This document shows, piece by piece, positions 15,343 through 22,245 of a stretch of DNA of 30,173 nucleotides; position 1 is the stretch's first letter; each line of letters starts with the position of its first letter. The DNA is taken from positions 1-30,173 of the forward strand of contig JACRFR010000063.1 of NCBI GenBank assembly GCA_016212635.1. Reading direction: 5' to 3'. Below the pieces are notes generated by a model. That model did not search any database and was not told the origin of the DNA. It worked only from the letters and a program-made list of their open reading frames with translations. Made by a program: the position numbers and the translations under genes. This DNA comes from Candidatus Liptonbacteria bacterium (lineage in GTDB: Bacteria; Patescibacteriota; Minisyncoccia; UBA6257; 2-01-FULL-56-20).

Positions 15343-18018
15343 ATGTCTCCTATCGCCAAAAAACCCGCGGGGCCGAAAGTCCCGCCGCATAACATCGACG
15401 CCGAACAAACCGTACTCGGCGCCATGATGATCGATCTGAACGCGGTTATTAAAGTGGTTGACGTTCTGGTGCCGGATGATTTTTACCTGCCGGTCCACCA
15501 GAAGATCTACCAGGCCGCGCTGGAACTTTACGAAAAACGCCAACCCGTCGACGTTTTATCGGTTACCAATAAACTGAAAGAGCAAAATCTGCTCGCGGAC
15601 GTAGGCGGCTCCAGTTACCTGGCCGAGCTGACCAATCAAGTAACCACCGCCTCTCATATCGGCCACTATGCACAGATAGTCAAAGAGAAGCGAGTCCTGC
15701 GCGACTTGATCCGAATGGCAACCGAGGTCAGCGAGGGCGCGTTTGAACCGAACCAGGAGGTGGAAAATTTTTTGGACGAGGTGGAACAAAAGATCCTGGC
15801 CATCTCCCGCCAGTCCTTGCCGCAAAACTTCATCCCCCTTCGGGACGAACTTCAAGGCGCGTACCAGCGAATCGAGACCCTGCACGAACGCAAGGGTGCG
15901 CTGCGCGGCGTGACCACCGGCTTCTTCGGTTTGGATAACATTTTATCCGGCCTCCAAAAATCCAACTTGATCGTGATCGGCGCCCGGCCCTCGCTGGGTA
16001 AAACTACCCTCGCGCTGGACATCGCCCGGCAGGTCGCGATCAAAGATAAAGTTCCAGTAGGCGTATTCTCCCTGGAAATGTCGCGGGAAGAGGTAGTGGA
16101 TCGTTTTATCGCCGCGGAATCTCAAGTTCCTTTGTGGCGCCTGCGCACCGGGCGCATCACGGATGATACGGAGTTCCAGCTGATCCAGGCCGGCTTGGAC
16201 CGCCTCTCCCAAGTCGCGATCTTCGTGGACGACACGCCTTCTCCCACGATCAACCAGATGCGCGCCATGGCCCGCCGACTCCAGATGGAACACGGCCTGG
16301 GACTGCTGATCATTGATTATCTGCAACTTATTCAACCACGCCGCAACTCGGATAATATGGTCTCCCAAGTAACGGAAATTTCCCGCGGACTCAAGGGTCT
16401 GGCGCGGGAACTGAACGTGCCGGTTCTGGCCCTGTCCCAGCTCTCGCGAGCGGTGGATCAGCGCGACGATAAAAGGCCCCGCCTGTACGATCTGCGAGAA
16501 TCCGGCTGTGTCAGTGGAGATACACTGCTTATGCGTGCCGACACCGGAGAGTTAATCTCTATCCGCTCTCTGGCAGAGAGAGTCGCGCAAATTCCGGTGC
16601 CGGTTTTCTCTCTGGACGAAGACATGCGGCTGGTCGTCCGTCCCCTGGTTAAGGCCTTCCGGAGTGGTAAAAAAACGGTCTACGCTCTAAAGCTGCGGAG
16701 CGGTAAAAACATCCGGGCTTCTGCTAACCACCCGTTCTTGACGGTCAAAGGCTGGCGACGGCTGGATCAACTTGCCAGGGGCGAACGCATTGCTACTCCC
16801 CGGGAATATGCACCAGTGGCTCCTCCAGGCAACTTGTCCGATTCCGAGATTATTCTTCTAGCTCATCTGGTGGGCGACGGCTGTGTTCTCCCCCGCCAGC
16901 CCATTCACTATACTAGCGCCGATCCGGAAAACATCGCCGCAGTCAAAGTCGCCGCCCGTGACCTCTTTCATATAAAAGCCAGACTGGTCCGGCAAAAAAA
17001 TTGGTGGCATCTATACTTGCCCAGTCCTTATCCTTTGTCTCGCCGCCGAAAGCATCCTATTACTAATTGGTACCAGACCTTGGGCCTGTCGCCGGTCCGC
17101 GCTCCAGAGAAAATTTTGCCCGCCAGCGCATTTGGCCTAAATAACTCCCAAATATGCTTACTTCTCCGCCATCTCTGGAGCACAGATGGCAACATCTCCT
17201 GGAAGTTAGCGCAGGGCAGACATCCCGATGGAGCAATTTACTACAGCACCACCAGCCCAATTTTAGCCCAGCAAGTGCAGCATCTCTTGTTACGCTTGGG
17301 TATCCCCAGTGTCATCCGCGTCATACCTCAAAAGGACTATCAGCCCTCGCGCCAGGTACACACTCAAGGCGCAACTGCACAGATCGGATTCTTGGAATCG
17401 GTAGGTTGCTTCGGAGAACGTGGACAAATCGTCCCCTCCCTGCTCCAAGAATTTAAAAAGGTGGTTCCGAACCCTAATCTGGACACCTGGCCGAAAAGCA
17501 TCTGGCAGACCGCGGTACTTCCTGAAAAAGAAAAGGCGGGGATGAGCTGGCGAGACGTATGCTCTGGCCTGGACACCGCCTATGGCGGTTCTACCCTTTT
17601 CCAAACTGGCCTTAGCCGAGAGAGGCTGGGGCGCTTAGCCGCCGTCTTGGACAGCCCCCGACTGGCGATGCTGGCGGAATCTCAAATCATCTGGGATGAG
17701 ATTGTCTCTTTGACCGACGTCGGAGAGGAAGAAGTCTTTGACGCAACTGTGCCGGGCACACACAACTTCCTGGCCAACGACATCATTATTCATAACAGCA
17801 TCGAACAAGATGCGGACGTGGTTATCTTCATTCATCGTAAAGACCGGCACAACGAGAACTTGCCGCCGGAGGAACAAAACATGGCCGAGATCATGGTCGC
17901 CAAGCATCGTAACGGCCCGCTGGGCACGGTTAAGTTGAAGTTCGACAGCGAACGCGTCACTTTCCGGTCCCTGGACGAACGGCGCAGCGGTGAGGCGGAT
18001 GTTTTTGAAAGCTTTTGA
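15343..18018 (+). CDS. dnaB: Replicative DNA helicase DnaB containing an intein
   Basis: An 891-residue precursor. The host protein would be 461 residues after splicing, a normal DnaB length. The N-terminal domain opens VPPHNIDAEQTVLGAMMID. The RecA-like domain has the Walker A motif GARPSLGKTTLALDIA, Walker B GLLIIDYLQLI, and VPVLALSQLSRAVDQR. The intein interrupts LYDLRESG and SIEQDADVVIF, a conserved loop near the nucleotide site and a known DnaB insertion site. The C-terminal extein continues FIHRKDRHN and AKHRNGPLGTVKLKF. DnaB unwinds the replication fork, so the cell depends on correct splicing. Confidence 0.98.
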   Translation: MSPIAKKPAGPKVPPHNIDAEQTVLGAMMIDLNAVIKVVDVLVPDDFYLPVHQKIYQAALELYEKRQPVDVLSVTNKLKEQNLLADVGGSSYLAELTNQVTTASHIGHYAQIVKEKRVLRDLIRMATEVSEGAFEPNQEVENFLDEVEQKILAISRQSLPQNFIPLRDELQGAYQRIETLHERKGALRGVTTGFFGLDNILSGLQKSNLIVIGARPSLGKTTLALDIARQVAIKDKVPVGVFSLEMSREEVVDRFIAAESQVPLWRLRTGRITDDTEFQLIQAGLDRLSQVAIFVDDTPSPTINQMRAMARRLQMEHGLGLLIIDYLQLIQPRRNSDNMVSQVTEISRGLKGLARELNVPVLALSQLSRAVDQRDDKRPRLYDLRESGCVSGDTLLMRADTGELISIRSLAERVAQIPVPVFSLDEDMRLVVRPLVKAFRSGKKTVYALKLRSGKNIRASANHPFLTVKGWRRLDQLARGERIATPREYAPVAPPGNLSDSEIILLAHLVGDGCVLPRQPIHYTSADPENIAAVKVAARDLFHIKARLVRQKNWWHLYLPSPYPLSRRRKHPITNWYQTLGLSPVRAPEKILPASAFGLNNSQICLLLRHLWSTDGNISWKLAQGRHPDGAIYYSTTSPILAQQVQHLLLRLGIPSVIRVIPQKDYQPSRQVHTQGATAQIGFLESVGCFGERGQIVPSLLQEFKKVVPNPNLDTWPKSIWQTAVLPEKEKAGMSWRDVCSGLDTAYGGSTLFQTGLSRERLGRLAAVLDSPRLAMLAESQIIWDEIVSLTDVGEEEVFDATVPGTHNFLANDIIIHNSIEQDADVVIFIHRKDRHNENLPPEEQNMAEIMVAKHRNGPLGTVKLKFDSERVTFRSLDERRSGEADVFESF
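16507..17796 (+). other. DnaB intein with LAGLIDADG homing endonuclease
   Basis: Precursor residues 389-818 (430 aa). It begins with the splicing nucleophile Cys in CVSGDTLLMRADTG (block A). Block B is RASANHPFLTVKGW with the conserved His. The endonuclease domain has two LAGLIDADG-type motifs, LLAHLVGDGC and LLLRHLWSTDGNI. The C-terminal end is FDATVPGTHNFLANDIIIHN (blocks F and G, His-Asn), followed by Ser as the +1 residue. All splicing residues are present, so it should be active in splicing, and the endonuclease acids (Asp in both motifs) are kept. Confidence 0.96.
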
Positions 18019-18086
18019 TTGACCTCTGACTGTTGACGCCGACAATTCCCTCTTCCCTCTTCCCTACTCGCTACTCGCTCTTCTTC

Positions 18087-18698
18087 ATGCTCACCCACAA
18101 CCTCCCCGAGCCGGTTCGAAAACTGATCCGCGCCTTGTCGCAAATTCCCACTCTGGGGCCCCGGCAAGCGACACGGATCGCTCTGTGGCTCGTGAATCAA
18201 GACCATGGGCTCGGCGCAGAGCTGGCCCAAAACCTTACGGATCTCGCGACCGTCCGGACCTGCGCTCGCTGTTATTTTTTGCACCAAAACGACGGCGGAC
18301 TGTGCGCCATTTGCGCCAATCCCAACCGCGTTCAGAACATCATTCTGCTGGTGGAGAAAGAAACGGATTTAATATCTCTGGAGCAAACCGGCAAGTTCAC
18401 CGGCCGCTATTTCCTTTTGGGTCCGATCTCTAAACTGGGAACACTGGAAGACTGGCAGAAAACCCGCCTGGAGCAGTTGAAACAGCAAATCGCCAAAGAA
18501 TTCGGCGGGCAGGCGGCAGAAATAATCTTGGGCCTGAACCCAACCAGTATCGGCGATTTGCATGCCGGCCAGCTCGCGAAAGAGCTTAAGCCGTTGGCTA
18601 AAAAACTGACCCGCCTGGGGCGCGGCTTGCCGACTGGCGGCGAGATAGAGTTCGCGGACGAAGAAACTCTGGGCGGGGCGCTTTCCGGCCGGGGCTAG
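18087..18698 (+). CDS. recR: Recombination protein RecR
   Basis: 203 residues from the ATG at 18087 (MLTHNLPEPVRKLIRALSQIPTLGPRQATRIAL). The helix-hairpin-helix lies in that start. The C4 zinc finger is CARCYFLHQNDGGLCAIC, the Toprim segment is NIILLVEKETDLISLEQTGKFTGRYFLLG, and the end LPTGGEIEFADEETLGGAL is diagnostic. RecR, with RecO/RecF, loads RecA at gaps. The upstream part of the frame (from 18033) re-reads a CTCTTCCCT/CTACTCG repeat and is not likely translated. The gene starts 69 bases after dnaB and may share its transcript. Confidence 0.96.
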   Translation: MLTHNLPEPVRKLIRALSQIPTLGPRQATRIALWLVNQDHGLGAELAQNLTDLATVRTCARCYFLHQNDGGLCAICANPNRVQNIILLVEKETDLISLEQTGKFTGRYFLLGPISKLGTLEDWQKTRLEQLKQQIAKEFGGQAAEIILGLNPTSIGDLHAGQLAKELKPLAKKLTRLGRGLPTGGEIEFADEETLGGALSGRG

Positions 18699-18728
18699 TC
18701 CATCTTGCAAGACTCCCGAAGTTCGGCT

Positions 18729-18829
18729 CCCCAGAGGTCCGCCCTCCTTGGGAGGTCGGACCTCCCAGAGGTTCAACCTCCCGAACATTCATCTTCGGTC
18801 CCTGGAGGTTGAACCTCCAAATATTAATC
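18729..18829. repeat. GGAGGTYGRACCTCC palindrome cluster after recR
   Basis: Exact palindromes GGAGGTCGGACCTCC (18751-18765) and GGAGGTTGAACCTCC (18804-18818), the latter followed by ATATTAAT, with partial copies between. The same family occurs at 12341-12475 and 19940-20016. Confidence 0.85.
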
Positions 18830-18883
18830 CTCCCCAACCCTCCGAAACCCGACCTTTTCCGACCGTCTGCTTTCGCCCAATAT

Positions 18884-18892
18884 GCTATAATT
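18884..18892 (+). promoter_or_regulatory. Extended -10 promoter TGCTATAAT
   Basis: A consensus -10 with TGN extension lies 28 nt before the ATG at 18921. It leaves a short leader without a Shine-Dalgarno sequence. Confidence 0.65.
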
Positions 18893-18920
18893 CAAGCGTC
18901 AACAACTAACCATCATCACC

Positions 18921-19259
18921 ATGAAAAAAGCGGTCCGCAAAAAGGCCCCAGCGAAAAAGAAGGCCGCCCGCACGGTACGCAAAAAGCCGGTTGTGATCAA
19001 AACGGCGGCCATGCCTAAACCGATCGGCCGAGTTACGCACTACTACAACAAAATCCGGGTCGCCATCGTGAAGTTTAAATGTGATGTTCGGGTCGGTACT
19101 CATTTGCGTTTTCGCGGCGCGACCACCGATTTCGCGACCGCGGTAACATCTATGCAGTTCGACCACCAGCCGGTTCAGGTCGCGAAGAAGAATAAGTTGA
19201 TCGGTATCCGCGTCAGCAAGCGCGTCCGCGAAGGCGACCAAGTGTTCTTAGAGGGATAG
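18921..19259 (+). CDS. Translation elongation factor-like barrel protein with Lys-rich N-terminus
   Basis: 112 residues. Residues 1-35 are a Lys/Arg/Ala tail (KKAVRKKAPAKKKAARTVRK) resembling histone tails and likely to bind nucleic acid. Residues 36-112 (IGRVTHYYNKIRVAIVKF, then GTHLRFRGATTDFATAVTSMQ, VREGDQVFLEG) match the small proteins annotated as 'translation elongation factor-like', whose fold resembles EF-Tu/IF2 domain 2. There is no GTPase domain. Function is unknown. It is a paralogue of the gene at 19524. The basic tail makes it differ from the shorter copy. Confidence 0.8.
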   Translation: MKKAVRKKAPAKKKAARTVRKKPVVIKTAAMPKPIGRVTHYYNKIRVAIVKFKCDVRVGTHLRFRGATTDFATAVTSMQFDHQPVQVAKKNKLIGIRVSKRVREGDQVFLEG

Positions 19260-19296
19260 CGCCGGAATTCCGAAAGGTCGCAACCCAACACAAACC

Positions 19297-19516
19297 AGAA
19301 CCCATCTCCAAAGTAGGTTTTAGGCCAAAATGAGGAATTTTCGTATAAGAGCGTCCGCCGAAGTCGGATCCGCCTCCGGCGGAAAAAACATGAAAACTGA
19401 CGAAGGAATAGCCGTAGCTATTTCTAGGAGGTTTTCAGGTTTTGCAGCCGAAAATAACCATTTTGGGCAAAATCTTCTTCTGCCTTTATTAATTTCCTAC
19501 TTTGGAGATGGGTTCT
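19297..19516. mobile_element. 220-bp MITE-like element with 21-bp perfect inverted ends
   Basis: The ends are exact inverted repeats (left AGAACCCATCTCCAAAGTAG at 19297-19316 plus G; right arm 19496-19516). Inside are GGCCAAAATG facing CATTTTGGGC, TCCGCCTCCGGCGGA, and AATAGCCGTAGCTATT, so the whole piece can fold into a long branched stem. I see no clear target duplication and no transposase. It separates the two elongation-factor-like paralogues and ends 7 bases before the second. Confidence 0.75.
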
Positions 19517-19523
19517 AAATCAT

Positions 19524-19799
19524 ATGGCCGAGCAAACAGAACCAGCGGGCAAGCCCGTGGGCGTAGTGACGCACTATTTCAATAAGATCGGGGTGGCGAT
19601 TGTCAGATTCAATCAAGAAGTTGCGGTAGGGGCGCACTTGAAGTTTCGAGGCGCACATACGGATTTAGATGTTACGGCGGATTCTTTGCAATTCGAGCAT
19701 CAAGCCATTGCCAAGGCCGCTAAGGGCCAAGAGGTGGGTCTAAAAGTTCCCGACCACGTACGCGAAGGCGACCAAGTTTATCTTGCGCAGCAAGATTAA
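19524..19799 (+). CDS. Translation elongation factor-like barrel protein, short paralogue
   Basis: 91 residues. GVVTHYFNKIGVAIVRFNQEV, GAHLKFRGAHTDLDVTADSLQFEHQ and VREGDQVYLAQQD align along their whole length with residues 36-112 of the protein at 18921. It lacks that protein's Lys-rich tail. A single beta-barrel domain like EF-Tu domain 2 is likely; no GTPase motifs. No ribosome-binding site is seen, and the inverted-repeat element ends 7 bases upstream, so any promoter must lie in or before that element. Tandem duplication followed by element insertion is a simple explanation. Confidence 0.82.
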   Translation: MAEQTEPAGKPVGVVTHYFNKIGVAIVRFNQEVAVGAHLKFRGAHTDLDVTADSLQFEHQAIAKAAKGQEVGLKVPDHVREGDQVYLAQQD

Positions 19800-19855
19800 T
19801 AGCCGCCGTAGTCCCGAGTCGGTCGAGGGGTGAAGGCGACCAAGTGTATCTGGTA

Positions 19856-20016
19856 TAGCGAGTAGTGAGTAGCCAGTAGAGAGTAGAGAGAAGTGAAACA
19901 TTTTTCCTCCCCTTTTCTAAGGGGAGGCTAGGTGGGGTCTAAGAGGTCGGACCTCGGGCTTTTAGAGGTCCGACCTCCACATATTGAATTCGTAACCTAG
20001 AAGTCCGACTTCCAAA
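19856..20016. repeat. Mixed repeats: GAGTAG heptamers, stem-loop fragment and GAGGTCNGACCTC palindromes
   Basis: In order: GAGTAGTGAGTAGCCAGTAG units (19859 on), a CCTCCCCTTTTCTAAGGGGAGG stem-loop related to the element at 690-853, then three palindromes of the GAGGTCCGACCTC type. The 934-base gap 19800-20733 holds these, two RNA candidates, a MITE-like element and an operator; I find no protein gene I trust in it. Confidence 0.75.
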
Positions 20017-20029
20017 AATTGTAGTCTAA

Positions 20030-20170
20030 ATAAATTCAAACCCCGGTTGGTTTGTTGCCTCCCGGGGTGAAGGGACTTCTTTCAGCCCCCGCCAGGGGCG
20101 CTGTTTTCTCCCGGGACATCCATGATCCCGTTCCCTCCCGCGCCTGGTCTCGGAGGGTTTACTCTGGCAA
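20030..20170 (-). ncRNA. Candidate structured RNA 2 (about 140 nt)
   Basis: A TTGCCA-18-TATAAT promoter (20197-20202, 20173-20178) points to an RNA whose 5' GUUGCC (20171-20166) pairs with GGCAAC near its 3' end (20059-20054). Inside are hairpins CCCUCC/GGGAGG, CAGCGCCCC/GGGGGCUG and GGGA/UCCC. A final CAAACC-N6-GGUUUG stem at 20037-20054 is followed by a U-rich stretch. I do not recognise the family; signatures of SRP RNA, RNase P, tmRNA and common riboswitches are absent. Confidence 0.4.
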
Positions 20171-20172
20171 CA

Positions 20173-20202
20173 ATTATAAACCCAAGAAAATGAACGTGGC
20201 AA
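20173..20202 (-). promoter_or_regulatory. Promoter of candidate RNA 2, TTGCCA-18-TATAAT
   Basis: The -35 is at 20197-20202 and the -10 at 20173-20178. The target duplication of the MITE-like element (20202-20210) begins at the outer edge of the -35. Confidence 0.5.
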
Positions 20203-20210
20203 GGTTACGC

Positions 20211-20333
20211 GGCGCTGTTCGGAAACTACCGATTTTATTGCCCGAGCTTGTCGAGGGCCATGCCATGTACCCGCCAAAAAGCTACCCTTCGACGGGCTCA
20301 GGGAATAACTTTTTGACGTTTCCGAACAGCGCC
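20211..20333. mobile_element. MITE-like element, copy 2 (9-bp target duplication)
   Basis: The perfect 16-bp inverted ends are GGCGCTGTTCGGAAAC / GTTTCCGAACAGCGCC. AGGTTACGC is duplicated directly at 20202-20210 and 20334-20342. This is the most intact copy and is nearly identical to the one at 890-1011. It lies between the terminator of RNA candidate 1 and the promoter of candidate 2. Confidence 0.9.
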
Positions 20334-20349
20334 AGGTTACGCGAACAAA

Positions 20350-20603
20350 CGAAAAAGCCCTTAACGATCCCCGCGCGGCGGGGTGGGCTTTGAACGGGGG
20401 CGTGGTTAGCCCCGGGGCGTCGGTTCCGGCGCTGGGGACCGGTCCAAAAACGGATCCTCGCCCCGACGCATGGCGTCGGGATCCACGTGGGTCGAGTAGC
20501 ACCCCGTGGCGATCCGCCGGAATACAACCGGCGGCTCCCCCTCGGCACCCGGAATCGAGAAGCTGGGGGGTCTACCCCCAAAACGGTTTGTTTCTCCATT
20601 CCG
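20350..20603 (-). ncRNA. Candidate structured RNA 1 (about 250 nt), possibly TrpR-linked
   Basis: TATAAT at 20609-20614 is followed by a very G+C-rich transcript full of hairpins: CCGGAAU/AUUCCGG enclosing GAGAA/UUCUC and GGGGG/CCCCC, then CCGCCGG/CCGGCGG, then CCCGACGC/GCGUCGGG. It ends in an AAAGCCC/GGGCUUUUU terminator. A TrpR-type operator lies 55 bases upstream of the -10. A 105-codon frame (MEKQTVLGV...) also opens here, but it runs through the terminator into the mobile element and looks non-coding. The RNA family is not recognised. Confidence 0.45.
20352..20391 (-). terminator. Rho-independent terminator of RNA candidate 1
   Basis: On the minus strand AAAGCCC (20391-20385) pairs with GGGCTTT, followed by TTTCG; the inner part has CCCCGCCGCGCGGGG. 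Confidence 0.65.
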
Positions 20604-20668
20604 GTTCTATTATACCAAACGCGAACTGGAATTCAGCTAGCCCGCCCCAAACCGAGTTATGAGATTAT

Positions 20669-20678
20669 GTACTAGTAC
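20669..20678. promoter_or_regulatory. TrpR-type operator GTACTAGTAC, copy 3 (distant)
   Basis: GTACTAGTAC lies within a 25-bp match to the trp operon operator region (TCAGYGTACTAGTACATAAT on the minus strand). On the minus strand TTGTCT-17-CATAAT brackets it as a possible promoter, reading toward RNA candidate 1. The ychF gene ends 55 bases away. Confidence 0.55.
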
Positions 20679-20733
20679 GCTGAAACAGACAAATATCCTC
20701 TGCCATTAGCCATCTGCTACATGCCATAAGCCA

Positions 20734-21729
20734 CTACCCGTGCCGGATCTCCATCACATCTCCATCCTGCACCACATATTCTTTCCCCTCTAGCCGCAGC
20801 TTGCCATGCTCCCGGGCTTTGGCCCATCCCCCGACAGCTAGGAGTTCATCCCAGCGAACTACTTCCGCACGGATGAATTTGTGTTCGAAGTCGGTATGAA
20901 TCACCCCGGCCGCCTGCGGCGCCTTGGTCCCCTGCTCAATGGTCCAGGCCCGCGTCTCGTCCTCGCCGGTAGTGAAGAAAGAGATGAGTCCCAGAATGTG
21001 GTAGGCCTTGCGAATCAGCTCGTTCAGCTCGTCGGCCAGGGCGACGTTCATCGTTGCATAGTCCGCGTCCAACTCGCGAATCTTTTTTATCAACTCCTCC
21101 GGCACTTCTTCCACTTCGCCGTTTAAAAGATACAAGCGCTTCTTGGATGTCAAAAGTTGCATCTCTTTGACCAAGGGCTCGCTCGCGTGAGCCGTAAGAA
21201 GCTTGCCTTTGGCCAGCTCTTCTCGTATCTGCTTCAGTAATTCCAGCCCCGCGGTCGCCGATTTACCGGCGGCCTTGGATTCTTTCGCCAGTCCGCCCAT
21301 GCGCCTATCCACTGTCTCGATGTCTTTGAGCGCCAGTTCTAAATTAATTGTTTCCAAATCGCGCACGGGGTCCACCGTGCCCTCCACGTGCACAATATCC
21401 GAATCTTTGAATACCCGGAGGACCACTACGATCGCCTGGCAGTCCCGAATATTCGCCAGAAACTTGTTGCCCAAACCTTCGCCCTCATGGGCGCCTTTAA
21501 CCAGTCCCGCAATGTCGTAAAACTCCACTACCGCCGGAATCTTCTTGGCGGAACGGGACAGCTCCGCCAGTTTATCTATTCGTTCGTCCGGCACCGGCAC
21601 CACGCCCACGTTGGGATCGATGGTGGCGAAAGGATAGTTAGCGATCAAGACGTTCTGCCTGGTCAGAACCTGGAACAAGGTGGACTTACCGACATTGGGC
21701 AGTCCCACTATGCCTATCTCCAATTTCAT
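20734..21729 (-). CDS. ychF: Ribosome-binding ATPase/GTPase YchF
   Basis: 331 residues of the Obg-like ATPase family. G1 is GLPNVGKST (residues 9-17); FATIDPNVGVVPVPDERI is the family signature; G3 is DIAGLVKGAHEGEGLGN. The nucleotide-specificity motif is in LYLLNGEVEE (the NxxE type that allows ATP). The C-terminal TGS domain ends VIHTDFEHKFIRAEV and AREHGKLRLEGKEYVVQDGDVMEIRHG. It is about 30 residues shorter than E. coli YchF, mostly in the coiled-coil part. It binds ribosomes and acts in stress response. TAAGAT ends 6 nt before the ATG, so the mRNA is probably leaderless. Confidence 0.97.
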   Translation of the reverse strand: MKLEIGIVGLPNVGKSTLFQVLTRQNVLIANYPFATIDPNVGVVPVPDERIDKLAELSRSAKKIPAVVEFYDIAGLVKGAHEGEGLGNKFLANIRDCQAIVVVLRVFKDSDIVHVEGTVDPVRDLETINLELALKDIETVDRRMGGLAKESKAAGKSATAGLELLKQIREELAKGKLLTAHASEPLVKEMQLLTSKKRLYLLNGEVEEVPEELIKKIRELDADYATMNVALADELNELIRKAYHILGLISFFTTGEDETRAWTIEQGTKAPQAAGVIHTDFEHKFIRAEVVRWDELLAVGGWAKAREHGKLRLEGKEYVVQDGDVMEIRHG

Positions 21730-21735
21730 ACGTGT

Positions 21736-21741
21736 ATCTTA
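21736..21741 (-). promoter_or_regulatory. -10 box TAAGAT of ychF with adjacent CCGGTTTTACCGG palindrome
   Basis: TAAGAT ends 6 nt before the ychF ATG. The dyad CCGGTTTTACCGG at 21743-21755 lies just upstream, where a regulator or the -35 contact would be. There is no clear -35 hexamer. Confidence 0.45.
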
Positions 21742-21772
21742 GCCGGTTTTACCGGATTTGGCTATGCGCCTT

Positions 21773-21904
21773 TGCGCTGTTCGAAAACCAGGGGGTTGTC
21801 ATTCCCGCGAAAGCGGGAATCCAGGTTTTTCAGGATCCTGGATCCCGGGTCAAGCCCGGGATGACCGAGAGGGATAAGAGAAAAGGTCGTTTTCGAACAG
21901 CGTT
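21773..21904. mobile_element. MITE-like element, copy 3 with different interior
   Basis: The ends TGCGCTGTTCGAAAAC / GTTTTCGAACAGCGTT are variants of the family ends. ATGCGCCTT is duplicated at 21764-21772 and 21905-21913. The interior differs from copies 1 and 2; it holds the REP-like GTCATTCCCGCGAAAGCGGG and GATCCCGGGTCAAGCCCGGGAT stems. So ends of one family carry two unrelated repeat cargoes. It sits upstream of ychF, between it and the next gene. Confidence 0.85.
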
Positions 21905-21978
21905 ATGCGCCTTTTCTTTTAGGAGTTCTTTCTGCTACACTCAAATCACAATTAATTAATCATCAAACAAATACACAC

Positions 21979-22092
21979 ATGTCTAAACGACGCGGCGGGT
22001 TGGGTAAGCCGGTAAAAACACACTCTCGCAAGACCAAGAAGCGTCTGGAGATAAAGTACAAGATGTTAGCGGCCAAGAAAAACCGCAAGTAG
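21979..22092 (+). CDS. Small basic protein of 37 residues, unknown
   Basis: MSKRRGGLGKPVKTHSRKTK... ends AAKKNRK; 18 of 37 residues are Lys, Arg or His. Such composition is typical of small ribosome- or nucleic-acid-binding proteins, but I cannot match it to a ribosomal protein. It is too short for ordinary gene callers. A TGCTACACT extended -10 lies about 40 bases upstream, leaving an A-rich leader. The ATG is followed by clean codon use to a TAG stop. Moderately sure it is expressed. Confidence 0.6.
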   Translation: MSKRRGGLGKPVKTHSRKTKKRLEIKYKMLAAKKNRK

Positions 22093-22156
22093 GGTCGCCA
22101 ACGAACGATTCGCAACGGAGCGGCCCGATTTGCTCTCCAACACGCGGCCAGTCCGG

Positions 22157-22198
22157 GTCACCCCGTTTCTTGTCCGATCGGACAAGAAACGGGGTGAC
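22157..22198. repeat. Perfect 42-bp palindrome downstream of the PaaX/Cas2-like gene
   Basis: The arms are 20 bp (GTCACCCCGTTTCTTGTCCG and its complement) around a central AT. The inner 16 bp of each arm, CCCCGTTTCTTGTCCG, are identical to those of the palindrome at 22874-22917. No T-run follows on either strand. Confidence 0.95.
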
Positions 22199-22245
22199 GG
22201 CTACTCGGTCTCAATATCGGGCAAGGATGCCGAGGTGGCTCTAAG

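Noticed and set aside
20282..20599. 105-codon minus-strand frame starting MEKQTVLGV
   Set aside because: It runs through a terminator hairpin and into the mobile element, has odd composition and no recognisable domain; the RNA reading explains the hairpins better, though translation is not excluded.
20030..20603. Possible RNase P RNA, tmRNA or SRP RNA
   Set aside because: The conserved GAGGAAAGTCC/ACAGAA, tag-peptide/tRNA-like and CCGGAAGG tetraloop signatures were not found.
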